DNA of 64,000 nt from Flabesymbios commensalis (GCA_964017125.1 OZ024908.1:57984402-58048401), one strand, 5' to 3'. Positions 22,468 through 34,094 are shown, counted from the first letter of the stretch. Translations and numbers: made by a program. Notes: generated by a model not told the origin, from the letters alone.

Positions 22468-22638
22468 GTTAACAGGTTCTTGCATGGAACCTTTCAATTA
22501 TAAATGTCCTAGTTAGCTCTTCTCGGTTAATTTGAATACCTATTTTATGGGTCTAAGAACATTTTGATTCTTTGAGTGTGGGGACCGTTTTTAGACGTCA
22601 GAATGTGACGTCTACAGGCGTCAGATTGCTGATCTGCA
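22468..22638 (+). mobile_element. family B MITE copy, right end degraded
   Basis: GAACCTTTCAATTATAAATG, TTGAATACCTATTTTATGGG, GTGTGGGGACCG, then GACGTCAGAATGTGACGTC and its partial inverse. Confidence 0.65.
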
Positions 22639-23531
22639 TGTACATATTGTGGGCCTACACATCGCGTGATTGTCAAGTCTGCACGCCAGTCACGTCAACA
22701 GTTTATTGGCTATATAACGCAAGCAGTATTATGTGATCCCACCGAACGAAATCACTCACAACACAGAAACACGACACATTGGGTCAATGCTGGGCCAACG
22801 TCGTAGAAAGATGTCCAACATTGGGTCGATATATCGCGATGGCTGGAAACGCACAATTTGAGGAAGACAGAACATATCACTAGATACCCATACATACCAA
22901 AATAATTCTGATTTTATGGAATTAATTGAATATTGTAGTTATCTACGAAATCGACATTCTGGTTGGTTTATTTGAACATTCTTAATTTTTTACCATGTTA
23001 AAATAACAACTTCAAAGGCCCTTACCTGTATACTAACAATATTATTTTCCAATGCCTTCACTTTTTTGGTGTAAGTAACGCCAATTTGACCATACAAACA
23101 ATCCGTTCTAAGACTTGCCTTCTGGAATTATCTAATGTTCTGAAAATGAGCGCTGGGACTAGTGTTCCTCATGCAGGTGAATAAAATAGACATACTTATA
23201 ATAACGACCTACAATATCAATTAATGCGGTCCCTATAATGAGGAAAAAACATGATTGTATTACTTAAGGAAGATCACGATTATACTAGCCCATTTTATTA
23301 CTACCAAATGGGCGATAATTAAAACCTTTGTTTCAGCTGCAATTACAGATCTGATTTTTTTAAATGCCCATGGAGAGTAAAATGACTGATTAATATCGAA
23401 CATTTATCCTTGAATAAAACAGTTCTTACCAATGTTCTCATCACCATTAGTGTGATTTGATATTAGAGATAATGTAGTTATCACACGATCCAATCAGACG
23501 GGAGAAAAAAGAGAGATTGTCCATCTAATAT
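22639..23531. other. mostly unrecognised; one degraded family A core
   Basis: At 22765-22850 ACACGACACATTGGGTC, TGGGCCAACGTCGTAGA and CCAACATTGGGTCG mark an eroded family A copy. The rest shows nothing. Confidence 0.45.
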
Positions 23532-23639
23532 CCCAGCAAACACGAGGCACTAACTCAATGTTGTTTTATTGTTGGGCCAACGTTAAATACGGTGGATAAA
23601 CATTAAAACATCATTGGGTTAATGCCCCGTGTTTGCTGG
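23532..23639. mobile_element. family A MITE, well preserved
   Basis: CCCAGCAAACACGAGGCA through TTGGGCCAACG to AATGCCCCGTGTTTGCTGG. 108 bp, palindromic over nearly its whole length. Confidence 0.9.
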
Positions 23640-24346
23640 TAATACTACATTTAGGATCTTTGACAATATTTTATTTATCTGTGAAAACATATTATGTATA
23701 TGTTATAAAATGAATGGGCATTATCTAACATATGCAGCTATAATTACATTTTATATTCACAATTTTAAATAGAAATTTTATTTTTTTCGATTGCATTTAT
23801 TATCGAAATTGAATCACGAGAGTATGATAGATTGTAAAACAATTGTATTATTTTTCGTGGTTTTGTTTTTATTTAACATTTTCCGGCAAAAATAATTGAC
23901 GTTTTTGTTCAGCTATCAATAATAATGGATATGTAGACTATCAGACTATATCACTTCCACAGGATGTGGATACTCCCTGAATCCCTCTATTAACACAGTT
24001 GTCGCAGTTTAGGCTCTATGTACCGGTGCCTTTTATCAAACCATCTATGTCTGGAGTAACATTAGTATTTCATAGTTAAAAAATGAAATTGCTAGCACAA
24101 TTTCTATAGCCTTGTGCTATGGGAGCTGCCATCATTTTATCAGGTCAACTGAACTTTATGACCCACGCGCAAAACATCAAATATCATTTGTGTACATCTA
24201 CTGTACCAAGCTATCAAGCATTATTTTTGAATTTAAGTTGTACCGTAATCTGACTCAATATTCAACAAGGTATCACGTCATCACAAAAGTATTAAGCTGT
24301 TTATCTCGGTTCAAGCTCGTCGTCCTTGAGTAGGTAAGTGGTATTA
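23640..24346. other. no recognisable feature
   Basis: The 73-codon frame at 24112-24333 has no motif. Confidence 0.4.
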
Positions 24347-24557
24347 GCCCAAAAATCCGTGGCGTTGAGCCACATTGCGTTAAGGTTGGCCCACCATCTA
24401 CAACGCTTAAACAACATTAAAACAACTTGGATCAATGTCTCGTGTTTTCTGGGTGAACATCCCATCAAACACCCATTGTTGGTTCAATGCTGGTCCAGCG
24501 TCCACGACGCTGGCCCAGCATTGAACCAGCAATGAGTGATTGTATCTTGTTGCTGGG
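24347..24557. mobile_element. two adjacent family A MITEs
   Basis: A diverged copy (about 24347-24453, ends CTCGTGTTTTCTGGG) is followed after 7 bp by a second (24461-24557, CCCATCAAACACCC to TTGTTGCTGGG). The second has a clear core GGTCCAGCGTCCACGACG. Confidence 0.75.
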
Positions 24558-25386
24558 ATATGGTAGGTCTGTTTATCTATGTTTATTATAAGAATGGTGA
24601 GATCAGCCTGCTGGTGACTTCACTCCCAGGGCAGTGCCGCTAGCTCGTTCACAGACCCATAAGCCTCCCCCCTCCCCATAGGCGTGCACCGATGTATCAG
24701 TGAAGCTCGTGCCTCATATAATTGGGTCGACTTATATATCAAGTCTGATATGATCGCCAGATCCAGACCGGGATACTTTGATTCCAGGTCACTGCGCCAT
24801 TAGTCTCTAATTCAAGGCCATAAATATGACATCCAAGCTCAACATTCCTCATTTCAGTCATAGGTAGGCAATTAATGTTGAACATGTGCAGAAATAACAA
24901 TTCTACTTGATTTTTTGTTTTGTTTAAAGCAGTGTTTCACAATTTCTGTTAAAATGAATTTTACAAGCATAAAAGTCTGAGCAAGCGATATATTTATCAT
25001 TACCATACTCATTTATCTATTACGTTTATTTCAAATTTAATGTAAAATGTCAACGAATCTAAAGCCTTAAAATATATTTTTACTTGTCATAGTTAGTCAT
25101 CACGAAAAACCCAATTGATTGATAATAATAGAAAGCTATTAATTTCGACCTGTAATACAAAATGTGGCCTAGCTTGTGGATGGTCGAATATAGCAAGATT
25201 TCTGTATTTTTTATCATTTGTGGCACTTGTATCAAATTTGTGTCATATTATTCATTTGAATGGATGAAATTTAATATTATGATCCCTTACAAGAAGGCTG
25301 TTATGGCCTATCATTTGAAATATTGATCTTTTGTATTCTACTCACTTTGATAATATATTTATTGATATAAATATAGTTATATATTT
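24558..25386. other. no recognisable feature
   Basis: AT-rich, no gene recognised. Confidence 0.4.
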
Positions 25387-25689
25387 TCACGTGCTTGTAC
25401 AACGAAGTGACAACAGATGTCTCGTTGTGAGGAAGGCTAATTTCCTCCTGTGAGCATCGAAATGCCAAACATTATTGATAAGCCTAAATTTGATTTCATT
25501 TTCATAGGTTTTTATAAAAATAGGGGTGCTCGCCACATCGTAGCGTGAAGGCAGACGTCTGAAGATGCTGTCAAGGTTGGGACGTTTGAAGACTACCTCG
25601 GAGTTATTTTTTGAAAAGAGCTCGTTTTTTGGCACACATTTGTCATAAAAACTGACTACTAAATACACGCAGTTGACGACTAAATACAT
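25387..25689 (-). other. 100-codon open frame, unassigned
   Basis: The translation (e.g. FKRPNLDSIFRRLPSRYDVA, then NEIKFRLINNVWHFDAHRRK) has a protein-like mix of charged and aromatic residues. It lies just upstream of the Tc1-like relic but on the opposite strand, and matches no family I recognise. It could be a decayed element ORF, an exon or chance. Confidence 0.25.
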
Positions 25690-25779
25690 GCAGGTAACAT
25701 ATTCAGTAGCAGTAAGTTCTTACTAGCAGTAAGAACACTTCCTCATGGTTCATAAAAAAACGGTAGAGTCACATCAGGT

Positions 25780-26345
25780 GGGCCAAGATAATTCAGCACT
25801 AGGCCACCAATTGAAATTAGTCTTTTGTGGGGCTCTCTGATGAGTGTAAGTTTATTTTACACATTAATGATGAAAATGAAGGTTGTTGGAGAAAAAAATA
25901 ATATAGTATGTATACAGGCATGTTTCTGTTACGGTTTGGGGGTGCATCAGCTTTCTTGTGCTGGCATTTTGGTAGTGGTTGATAGAAATGTATTCTTACA
26001 TTGACCTCATGGGTGGAAATTTGCAGGAGTCAGTGAAGCAAATGTTCAGGGACCAGCAACACCTATTTGTGTTCCAACAAGACAATGATCCTTGTCACAG
26101 AGTCATGGCGGCGTTGGCATGATTCGAAAACAATGCTAGACACAATATGTTATTTTCCCCGCAGTCTCTAGATGTAAATCCTGTCAAAAAGATCTTGAAC
26201 TGCATGAAAAGGGACGGATGAGAGCTCAAACCAACCACATGTAAAGAAATTAAAGCACCATTATTCAGAAGCTCTGACAGAATGCAAATCATGCAAATAT
26301 CAGAACAGTGTTTTCCTCTTTGCTCAGAAGAGCGGCCATTATAAG
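25780..26345 (+). pseudogene. Tc1-like (DD34E-type) transposase pseudogene
   Basis: Reads LSDECKF at 25833-25853 (first Asp motif, usually FSDES), GGCWRKK-like sequence after it, FQQDNDPCH at about 26072-26098 (second Asp, usually FQQDNAPCH), and SLDVNPVKK near 26165-26191 (usually SPDLNPIEN). From the second Asp (26081) to the third catalytic position (26186) is 35 codons, i.e. 34 residues between, the Tc1 spacing. The third position is Lys, not Glu. An in-frame TGA lies between them and the frame shifts between the first and second Asp, so it is inactive. The N-terminal DNA-binding part is not recognisable. Confidence 0.85.
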
Positions 26346-26509
26346 ATCACGTGGTTACCCAACTAAATATTAATTGTGACATTAAAATTATAATGTTTCA
26401 TATAGCATCATCATTATATTGTCGTTCATATTCTGTAAACAAATGAAATAAACTATCCGGCTTTGCGTTTATAAATATGCTGTGACTCAATTAAAGTATC
26501 AAGTATCTG

Positions 26510-26556
26510 TGTAATATGCAACACTTTGGGGGTGAACAATTTTTTGTACACTGTGT
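26510..26556. repeat. likely right terminal repeat of the Tc1-like element
   Basis: GTGAACAATTTTTTGTACAC followed by TGTGTGTA. Read on the minus strand it begins CACACAGTGTACAAAAAATT, which resembles Tc1-like terminal repeats ending at a TA. The matching left end was not found. Confidence 0.4.
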
Positions 26557-26637
26557 GTATGTGATGATACGTCGGAAAATAAATCAGATCACCGACTGTC
26601 AGCGCATGCCGTCTCCACAGTGGACCACGCCGGTTTA

Positions 26638-26894
26638 ATAACACTTGCAACGCTAAATTATTTTCGTTAAAAACATGGAGACCAAAGGGTTTTTTCAATT
26701 TGAAGGCATCATAAATGTCTTAGTTAGCGCTTTCAGATTCATTTGAATACCTATTTTACGGGTCTACGACCATTATAAATATGTTTACTCTTACAGCGCG
26801 GGGATCGACTTTAGTCGTCAGAATCTGACGTCAGAATCTGACGTCTACAGACTTCAGTTTCTGGCGACTAAAGTCGATCCCCGCGCTGTAAGGT
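26638..26894 (+). mobile_element. family B MITE, copy with TTAA flank
   Basis: Eroded left end near CTTGCAACGCTAAATTATTT, then AACATGGAGACCAAAGGG, TTTGAATACCTATTTTACGG, TTACAGCGCGGGGATCGACT, the GTCAGAATCTGACGTC palindrome and GATCCCCGCGCTGTAAGG. TTAA follows at 26895-26898. Confidence 0.8.
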
Positions 26895-26898
26895 TTAA

Positions 26899-27520
26899 AG
26901 ACACTTTTCCACGTTTTAGTTGTCATAAACATTGTCTGTCATATCAACTTACATGATATCGTATGATGCATGCAGCTATGGCCTAGACCTGACACATTAC
27001 TCACTAAGATTGAGCTCCGGGACTCGTCTTTAGTCAGTGGAGACAGATATTATATGTAGTCAAGTCATGCACATTGGGCTAGCGGAGTCGGCTATCATTT
27101 GTCTGCCTCCCCTTCCTGCTAGACCTTTTTGACAACTAACGATTGTTCGTCAGCTCATTTGCAGCAAGCCGCAAACCATTTTGGAACAATATGTAGGGCA
27201 TTGTACCGCGGTGCCAGCTGGACCAGATATTGGCAGGTGAAGAGTGGGGTTTATACATCTGTAATCAGGTAATTGCGACCTTTCAGGTGACACTGCACAG
27301 GAAATAGATCCGTCATATATGACAAGCGGGATGTCTAAGACTTCACCGATGGTTTATTCTGGTCTGACCAACCGAGCAGGACAGTCTGACCGACTTGGTT
27401 TAGACACACCAAAATTTATAGGATTCAGACTATGACGATAAAATACGTCTACGTATTACGTAGACAGATACAAGGTTTTGCATAGCGACCATTGATAATA
27501 TCCCTAATAATTGTCTTTGA
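26899..27520. other. no recognisable feature
   Basis: No repeat partner or coding frame recognised. Confidence 0.4.
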
Positions 27521-27737
27521 CCCTTACAACGCTGGAATAATTTTGTAAAATCATGGAGATCAAAGGGTTTATTTCAATTTAAAATCATCATAAATGTTTT
27601 GTTGGCTCTTTCTGATTCATTTGAATACCTATGTTATGGGTCTATGGCCATTATAAATATGTCTACTCTTACAGTGCGGGGATCGACTTCAGTCGTCAGA
27701 ATCTGACGCGACTAAAGTCGTTCCCCGCGCTGTAAGG
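27521..27737 (+). mobile_element. family B MITE, complete copy
   Basis: 217 bp from CCCTTACAACGCTGG to GCGCTGTAAGG. The left flank is TTGA (a decayed TTAA) and the right flank is TTAA at 27738-27741. A good reference copy of the family: termini CCCTTACARCGC and its complement. Confidence 0.85.
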
Positions 27738-27834
27738 TTAAATTAACAAACACACTTACATAATACGTTGAGTGATACAATTACAAGTATGCCTTTTTAC
27801 GGTAATGCTTAGTCCTGGTATTTTACATTTCGAG

Positions 27835-28065
27835 GTCATCTAAAAGACAAATCCAAGATAGCGACCTTTCTTAATTAATTTTATTTTTAACTTCGAAATA
27901 CAAATTCCACCCCCCTTTTTGACTAATCAGTGACGATAACTCATTACAATGAGTTTTTTATGTTATAAGATCAAAGGTTATCAAATCTGAAATATTCTTT
28001 ACATTTCAAATAAAAATATCACCGTGAACAAACCTTATGGAAATTGAGAGTCTTTCAAACATGGT
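27835..28065 (-). repeat. dispersed repeat (inverted partner 32190-32420)
   Basis: Shares ACCTTATGGAAATTGAGAG, a CCAAGAT(A/G)GCGACC word and the CCCCCTTTTTG region with the reverse complement of 32190-32420. Non-coding. Confidence 0.7.
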
Positions 28066-28224
28066 AAAATACATCCTTAACTCCTTAACCCTTTCCATGC
28101 CCAATAATTCAGCCCCTGCCAATTTCTACAATGCCCAATTTCTCCAGCATAATGATTATTTTGGCTAATTATAATTTATCAGTAGGCCTACAGAACATCA
28201 TTCATAGTGAACTCTAATATTTGT

Positions 28225-28483
28225 AACGAGATATGTATGGTGAAACGGGTTGGGGTTGCACTTTACTAGTGTTGAACGCAAAGGTAATGCCGAGGTCATG
28301 TGAAGGTCATGAGAAGGTCAATCTCCATAAAAAAATACCAAAAATTGTCATTTTATGCCTTCTAACTAGATTAATGCATGAGCTAAGTGTTATATATATG
28401 ACTGTAGTTGGATCATTCAGGGTCAAGCACTATTTCAGCAGGTATCTCGAGTAGTTTTTGGCTAATAACAGTACCCTTCAGGT
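28225..28483 (+). repeat. half-site-bearing direct repeat, copy 1
   Basis: Matches 30365-30613: CACTTTACTAGTGTTG, GCAAAGGTAATGCCGAGG, TGAGCTAAGTGTTATATA, TGTAGTTGGATCATTCA, CACTATTTCAGCAGGTATCT and TAATAACAGTACCC. A 73-codon frame inside it has no motif. Confidence 0.8.
28282..28320 (+). promoter_or_regulatory. four AGGTCA-like half-sites, 11-bp period (DR5 geometry)
   Basis: AGGTAA at 28282, then perfect AGGTCA at 28293, 28304 and 28315, each separated by 5 bp (TGCCG, TGTGA, TGAGA). Direct repeats of AGGTCA spaced by 5 are the classic binding sites of RAR/RXR-type nuclear receptors. Whether anything binds here is unknown. Confidence 0.6.
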
Positions 28484-29163
28484 TTCCCTTATTCTCACCT
28501 TCGGATAAATTCACAAAATTTCCCCTGTCTCCAGGACTAAAATTGAATGCCAAAAGTGATCAAATATAGTAGTGTGGAACTTCAGATATGCCTTGAATAG
28601 CAGCAAATGTACGTAAAGAGAGACCTCGATGTTCCGTCATCATCTGTTCCCAAGAAATATGACGGAACTTCGAATATGGCAAAGTTTTGGAGCAAAATTA
28701 CAACATCAATGTGATAAAAATATGATTTTATTATTGCAAATATATATATTTACAGGATTATTTTTTCATGTTTATACATTTTGACTTTGTCTATGAAAAA
28801 GGACAGTAACACATGGTGAAACTGAATGACTACCATATACCAACTGTGTATTTTACACTTAAACTGTTTTATCACAGTAAAATAACGAATAAGTATTAAT
28901 TTTTAAAATCTGCTCCAATTGTTAATTTAAGCGAATCTATGATGTTTTCATATTTTACTCGAAATGACTCCAAGCAATATCACTCAACTCATGTGATGAC
29001 AGATCGCCGCAATCAAATCTAACACATTCCACTGTGCAGGCATATTGCTATCACTACTTGCGCGGGTGGCTTATTGCTCCGACTTCCATGTTGCCGGACG
29101 AGCGACGATTGTCTTCCGGTTATTGTAGGGCTTCACATATACTGGTCTTGTTACAATGGTAAA

Positions 29164-29468
29164 TGAAACGAATCGGGCTTTAGGCCACCTTTGTGCACAT
29201 ATAGGCTAAACTGGACCAGGAAAACCTCCTGAGGATGGTGAGATGATTGAGATGACAGTCCTCCAGATACAGGATTCGAAATTTGAGCCCTGGCGGTCTG
29301 AGGCCGAGCACGCTACCTCTCGGTCACGGAGGCTCGCCACAATACTGACTTTCACACGTGGATGGGGGAGAAACATTTGATTCTTTCTAACCGCCGAGAC
29401 CGGGAACCGAACCCCGAACTCTGGCGTGAAAGGCAGCGGTGCTAACTACTACCCTAGGGCCCCCGCCC
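29164..29468 (-). mobile_element. SINE-I with perfect 15-bp target duplication
   Basis: Full-length two-headed SINE on the minus strand, from the tail (CGGGCTTTAGGCCACC) to the first head (ACTACCCTAGGGCCC). TGTTACAATGGTAAA flanks it at 29149-29163 and 29469-29483. The intact duplication shows retrotransposition at this site, and the copy is only lightly diverged. Confidence 0.95.
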
Positions 29469-29839
29469 TGTTACAATGGTAAAGCAATTCAACGCTCAGA
29501 TAGGTGTTGACACTTCGTGCTAACCGAAACACAAGGTATTCACGCTTAGAGCATAATCTATGAAATGGATGTGTTCAACACAGTTGACGGCGTGAATAAT
29601 TACGATCTGTTCACAGAGATCAGATAAATTTAGGAATTGTTAGATACTTAGATTTAGTTAATCGATTTAAAAAAAAAATTATTCATACGAAATCAAACAT
29701 TTTGGTGCGACAGACATATTGAAGGTCAAATTAATTAATCTTTATAGGCTCAACTAGCGGCTGCACAAAATGAAACGTTGTCCTAAGTATGAGTTAATAT
29801 TGTTTCAACGTGGGGGACGTTGGCTTTGCCCCAGTAAAC

Positions 29840-29925
29840 TTGAGACATTGACTCGATGTTAAATTGACGTTAGCCCAACGTCTGCGACGCTGTTTAACAT
29901 TAACCAAAACTGGTTTCTCGTGTCA
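29840..29925. mobile_element. family A MITE, diverged
   Basis: TTGACTCGATGTTAAATTGA, AGCCCAACGTCTGCGACGC, and TGGTTTCTCGTGTC. Confidence 0.55.
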
Positions 29926-30205
29926 TAGTACTGCCGCCAAGAAGTGTCATGTAGAACGAGTGGCTCGTCTTCGTTGGGCGGTACAGTGTCAAAGGCAATG
30001 GCCCAATATTTAAACCGATGCTCATCTTGTGAACATGTGATTGCAGTGTTTTATTTGCTAATTAGCCACTCACTAATCCCTTGAACGCCAAGTGCATTGA
30101 GCCAGCGTTGGAGCAATGTGATGTGAGCGACATCTGCATGTGGCGTTCACACAATTAGCGTGACATACTGTGACAGAACAACTGGACACTTACCCAATGA
30201 TTCAA

Positions 30206-30378
30206 CCCTTTCGTCCCCGAAATCTGATGACGGAGGCGGACATCTGAATGGCAGAACATAGGAGCAAAAATAGATTGGGCAGATCCGTTCCCGTCAAAAT
30301 CGTGACGGATGTAGAAGATGACGGACCATCGGAGGACGGATCTCCGAGGCCTGTCTGTATATGACTGTGTGGAAAGGG
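30206..30378. mobile_element. small CCCTTT-ended MITE
   Basis: CCCTTTCGTCCCCG to GTGTGGAAAGGG, 173 bp, flanked by TCAA and TAAC rather than clean TTAA. The interior repeats GACGGA and ATCTG words. Confidence 0.5.
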
Positions 30379-30613
30379 TAACAGGGTTTAGAGTTCCACT
30401 GTACTGAGGTGGCGTGCAAAGGTCATGCCGAAGTTATGTCAAGGTCATATGAAGGTCAAACTCGATAAAAATACAAAAAAATACCATTTTTTACGTTCTA
30501 ACTTGATTTATGCGTGAGCTAAGTGTTATATAACGAATGTAGTTGGATCATTTACGATCAAGCACCATTTCAGCAGGTGTCTCAAATAGTTTTAGGGTAA
30601 TAACAGTACCCGA
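30365..30613 (+). repeat. half-site-bearing direct repeat, copy 2
   Basis: Diverged copy of 28225-28483. See that entry. Confidence 0.8.
30420..30458 (+). promoter_or_regulatory. half-site array, 11-bp period
   Basis: AGGTCA at 30420, a degenerate AAGTTA at 30431, then AGGTCA at 30442 and 30453. The same register and spacing as the copy at 28282 although the spacers differ. Confidence 0.55.
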
Positions 30614-30879
30614 GGAGTGGCTTTATTAGTGCGGGGCGATATTCCGAAAAAGCATAGTCGTTGCGCTGCCCGGGAGCTCTAATAACACATATTCTCAAAA
30701 CAAGGGGGCAAGCCAGTGAGACAGACGCTGAATAATGAGCCTACGAGCTGATAAGATTGGTCTCTCTCATTGAGGTAAAAATTACACGTTAACCAGAAAT
30801 AGTGCAACGTGGCCCAGATACATGTATATCACACATCATATAACGACGAGAAGCGCAACAGACACAGCCGTCGGGATAA

Positions 30880-30970
30880 TTTGCACCAATGCTTGATTAA
30901 TGTTGGTCCAACGTCGCAGACGTTGGGCCAACATTAGCTCAGAATCTGTTGAACGTCTTGTGTTTGCTGC
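30880..30970. mobile_element. family A MITE, left end eroded
   Basis: Perfect core TGGTCCAACGTCGCAGACG and TTGGGCCAACATTA; right end GAACGTCTTGTGTTTGCTG. Confidence 0.7.
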
Positions 30971-31326
30971 AGAGAGTGGATACATCGACATAGATATGAA
31001 TAAGAGTGCACACACTGTTGAACTGTTGTCGCCTAGTTTTCAATGACATTGTGATTGTAGGTCAACTGTTTTAATTCATGCCAAAACATCAACACTACCT
31101 TTGTTTTCTGTACAGTTCTGTGGTTTTGTGAATCAACCCAACCTTATGCCCATACACGGCCTAACCTGCTAACCAGAGTGTAGCAAGGGTTGGTACCCGC
31201 CAAACAGTCACCAGATGGCACTGTAGTACACGCTCATAATCACCTGATAATGTTTTGATGCAAGCTGGGTGCATCGGGCCAAACTTGACGACTGTTCAGC
31301 ATGCAGGGGTACGTAGTGAATTAACT

Positions 31327-31396
31327 GTAAAGTAGCCCGGACACGGTCCGGGATTGGCATTGTAATCAGTATTAAAATTCCCGGACACGGTCCGGG
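31327..31396. repeat. two copies of a 17-bp hairpin
   Basis: CCCGGACACGGTCCGGG occurs twice, near 31335 and 31380, just inside the CCCTTTCCATGCC-type terminus. Each is a self-complementary stem with a short centre. Confidence 0.85.
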
Positions 31397-31489
31397 AAAG
31401 GCATGGAAAGGGTTAACGAAAATGTTCCTTTTTGCAACTTCACCATATATTACATTACTATAGTTTAAAAAAGTCAATACCAATGTTGA

Positions 31490-31880
31490 AAATTGATAGC
31501 ATTATATAACTATTATTATACAATTGTAAAATTACATTATAATGTCATAAAATAACAACAGCACGTCGAGATATGATATGTCACTTGTATCATGTGTATA
31601 GGGCAATATAATCATACTGATATGAGCATATAATATATAATGTCGACACAAAGCATTATAATGATATAATATTGCATTGAAATGCCGGGTGATTGTATTA
31701 TAATGTCGCGATATGACATTATAATCTCGGGGTAGGGAATGTATATGGTATTGTTATAACAGGGTATGACACTATGATGTCAGATATGACAACAACGTAT
31801 TGCCATATCCCCTTATAATGTACAGATATACAATTTCGATTATGGCACTATAATGATGCGACTTCAGTGCCGATCCGATT
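31490..31880. repeat. degenerate ATTATAATGTC repeat tract
   Basis: Many ATTATAATGTC and ATATGACATTATAAT words at irregular spacing in both orientations. It looks like an eroded tandem repeat of a short palindrome. Confidence 0.55.
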
Positions 31881-32189
31881 GGACTTCAACAAATAACGAT
31901 CGACTTGAACTATTTCTATAACCAAACCACAAAAATATATTACTACCTTATAATTCAATTTAATGTAAAAATAGCCTTTTTCACTTTTCCCGCTTTTTTA
32001 CGAGAAATTAAATCATATTAGAATAAACTGAATAAAAAAAATGTATTTTTATAAATCACTTTATTATTCCGCTTGCCATTGTCACATAGACGCATTAAAT
32101 AGCATACATGGTATGATCAGAAACTAAACATGTTATTTGGATTGATTTAATAAAACAACAGTAATGTAACATTATAGTGAAGTTGAAAA
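31881..32189. other. no recognisable feature
   Basis: AT-rich, nothing recognised. Confidence 0.4.
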
Positions 32190-32420
32190 AATGAAAAAAA
32201 AATGTGACAATAAAGATTTTAAAAGGCTCTCAATTTCCATAAGCTTGTTTACGATGAGATTTGTAATTGAATTATAAAAAACAATTCGGATTTAAAATGG
32301 TCGCCATCTTGGATTTGATAACCCGTAGATGATCTTGAAACATAAACAATGTAATGTAGTTGGTTTGTCGTGATTTAGCCAAAAAGAGGGTGTTACATAA
32401 GAATACGAGAGTTCTATCTC
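32190..32420 (+). repeat. dispersed repeat (inverted partner 27835-28065)
   Basis: CTCTCAATTTCCATAAGCTT, GTCGCCATCTTGGATTTGA and AAAAAGAGGGTGTTA correspond to the reverse complement of the partner. Confidence 0.7.
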
Positions 32421-33099
32421 AAAGGTAAAGATAAGATTCGATTTGACCCTTGGCTGATCTTGTAATCTAAAATAACCGTTTTAAAAGATTTGTCATTAAT
32501 TTAGTCGAAGGTAAGGCATTGTATAATAATGGTGGATTTTTATTTCAAAATACTCAGATTCAAAAAGGTGAACCATTTAGATTTTTGGCTCCTCACATGT
32601 ATTCAGCAAGCTTGTCACGAGGAAGTCTCCCTAGGTTGTGCTCCCTAACATATGTAGATCTATATGGATTCCATTGACCGCTGACATTTTACAGCAGACC
32701 CGCTCTATTTGCCAGAAAATCGGCTTTGCCCGACTGGGTATGCTGCTCAGCAAAGCTAAAGACTGTATCTGCTTATTTCTAATGTGAGTGGATACTGTAT
32801 TTTGCTTTCCACGATAGTATGCTACAGCGGTAAGAGCAATGCTAGTATTCCTTTAGGTGATGAGCGTGATCCACATGTAATGACGACTTCATAAATCAGG
32901 TTAACGAGCCATGCGTCTATACGGAATTCGGTATGTGGTGTCAGTGATATAATCTCTGAGGTCAGAATGCTGTCTCTTATATCACAAAAATAATCCCCCC
33001 CCCCCAACTTGGCTTTGTGGTCCTTGTCTTCCCACTTTTCAAATTCCCATGCATACGAAATACTCATCGACGTGCCGTGTAGAACCATAACGTGACCTA
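32421..33099. other. mostly unrecognised; family E palindrome remnant
   Basis: At about 32745-32830, AGCAAAGCTAAAGACTGTAT, CTGCTTATTTCTAATG and GGATACTGTATTTTGCTT form an eroded family E palindrome. A 118-codon minus frame (32822-33178) runs into a MITE and is not convincing. Confidence 0.4.
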
Positions 33100-33208
33100 C
33101 CCAGTAAACACAAAACATGTATATAACATTTGTACAATGTTGGACCAACGTCGAAGATGTTTGACCGACTTTGTGCAAATGTTATATAAATGTTTTGTTT
33201 TTACTGGG
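33100..33208. mobile_element. family A MITE with TA flanks
   Basis: CCCAGTAAACACAAAACATG to GTTTTGTTTTTACTGGG, 109 bp, core TGGACCAACGTCGAAGATG. TA lies on each side (33098-33099 and 33209-33210), consistent with a 2-bp target duplication. Confidence 0.85.
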
Positions 33209-34094
33209 TAACTGGCAGTTAGCACGTTATGAAACTGACAGTGCGTAATGTTGCTGATGGTGCCACTCAACTATGTGAAAAATATTGTGTCATGATGAGC
33301 ACTATTAATCGATTTGTCTGCATACGTGATTACTGAAATTTGACTTAACACTGGGGTCAGAACATGCTAACCAAAAGTTCTAAGAACCAGTAGATGTCAT
33401 CTGGCGCTTGTCTCTTGTAGTTTTCAAATACAATAGGACAATAACATATACATTGAGTTATCGAATAACAGAATGACAATTCCTATGACCATAACGTGCT
33501 AACTGACAAATAAAAAGAGGCATGTGTCGGCGATATGGATTTCAGAAACAGAAGGGACTATCTGTCAACAATTATGAGCTCACAATAAATCAACCTGATA
33601 TGCAAGTTTTCAATTTTACAACAACGCTATATCTGTATCACCACTGGGCTTCAGTTATTCAGTCTGTGCGAGTTTTACGATACATTGAACCAATGTTGTT
33701 TAAATATTGGCCTATCGTCTTCGATGCTGAACCAACATTAAATCAACATTGTTTGATGCGTCGTACAACACATAATAAACAACTGAAGCCGAAATTACAT
33801 CACCTAACGCTACATGTTACAGCAACACCACAGCAACACCAACACCATAGATATATGGATAATGATGCTACAGCATGACAAACAGATGATGCAGTGATAT
33901 TCATCAACAAATAAAACGATCACTGCATCACCTACAGTTGAACTGATCAAAACATCAGCAACAGATAAACAGTCCACTAAATCACAGTGATAAGCAGCCC
34001 GACCAAGAAACAAGCATCCAAAAAATATTCAATAAATGAGCATGTCACAGAATCAGCAACAGACACATTTATACGCCAAATCACCACAAATAAA
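33209..34094. other. unrecognised, with an eroded family A copy
   Basis: 33680-33765 is a diverged family A copy, which also supplies much of the frame at 33522-33878. The rest is A- and CA-rich and non-coding. Confidence 0.45.

Larger units (their letters stand above)
28089..31412. mobile_element. candidate 3.3 kb TTAA element with 13-bp perfect terminal repeats
   Basis: CCCTTTCCATGCC at 28089 is preceded by TTAA (28085-28088), and its exact complement GGCATGGAAAGGG ends at 31412, followed by TTAA (31413-31416). Inside lie a 250-bp direct repeat with half-site arrays (28225-28483 and 30365-30613), a SINE-I, two family A copies, a small CCCTTT MITE and two identical 17-bp hairpins near the right end. 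There is no transposase ORF. It may be one non-autonomous element with later insertions, or two unrelated ends of the same family that happen to face each other. Confidence 0.45.

Noticed and set aside
33522-33878. 118-codon plus-strand frame
   Set aside because: Its middle is a family A MITE (IEPMLFKYWP...LNQHC), so the frame is fortuitous.
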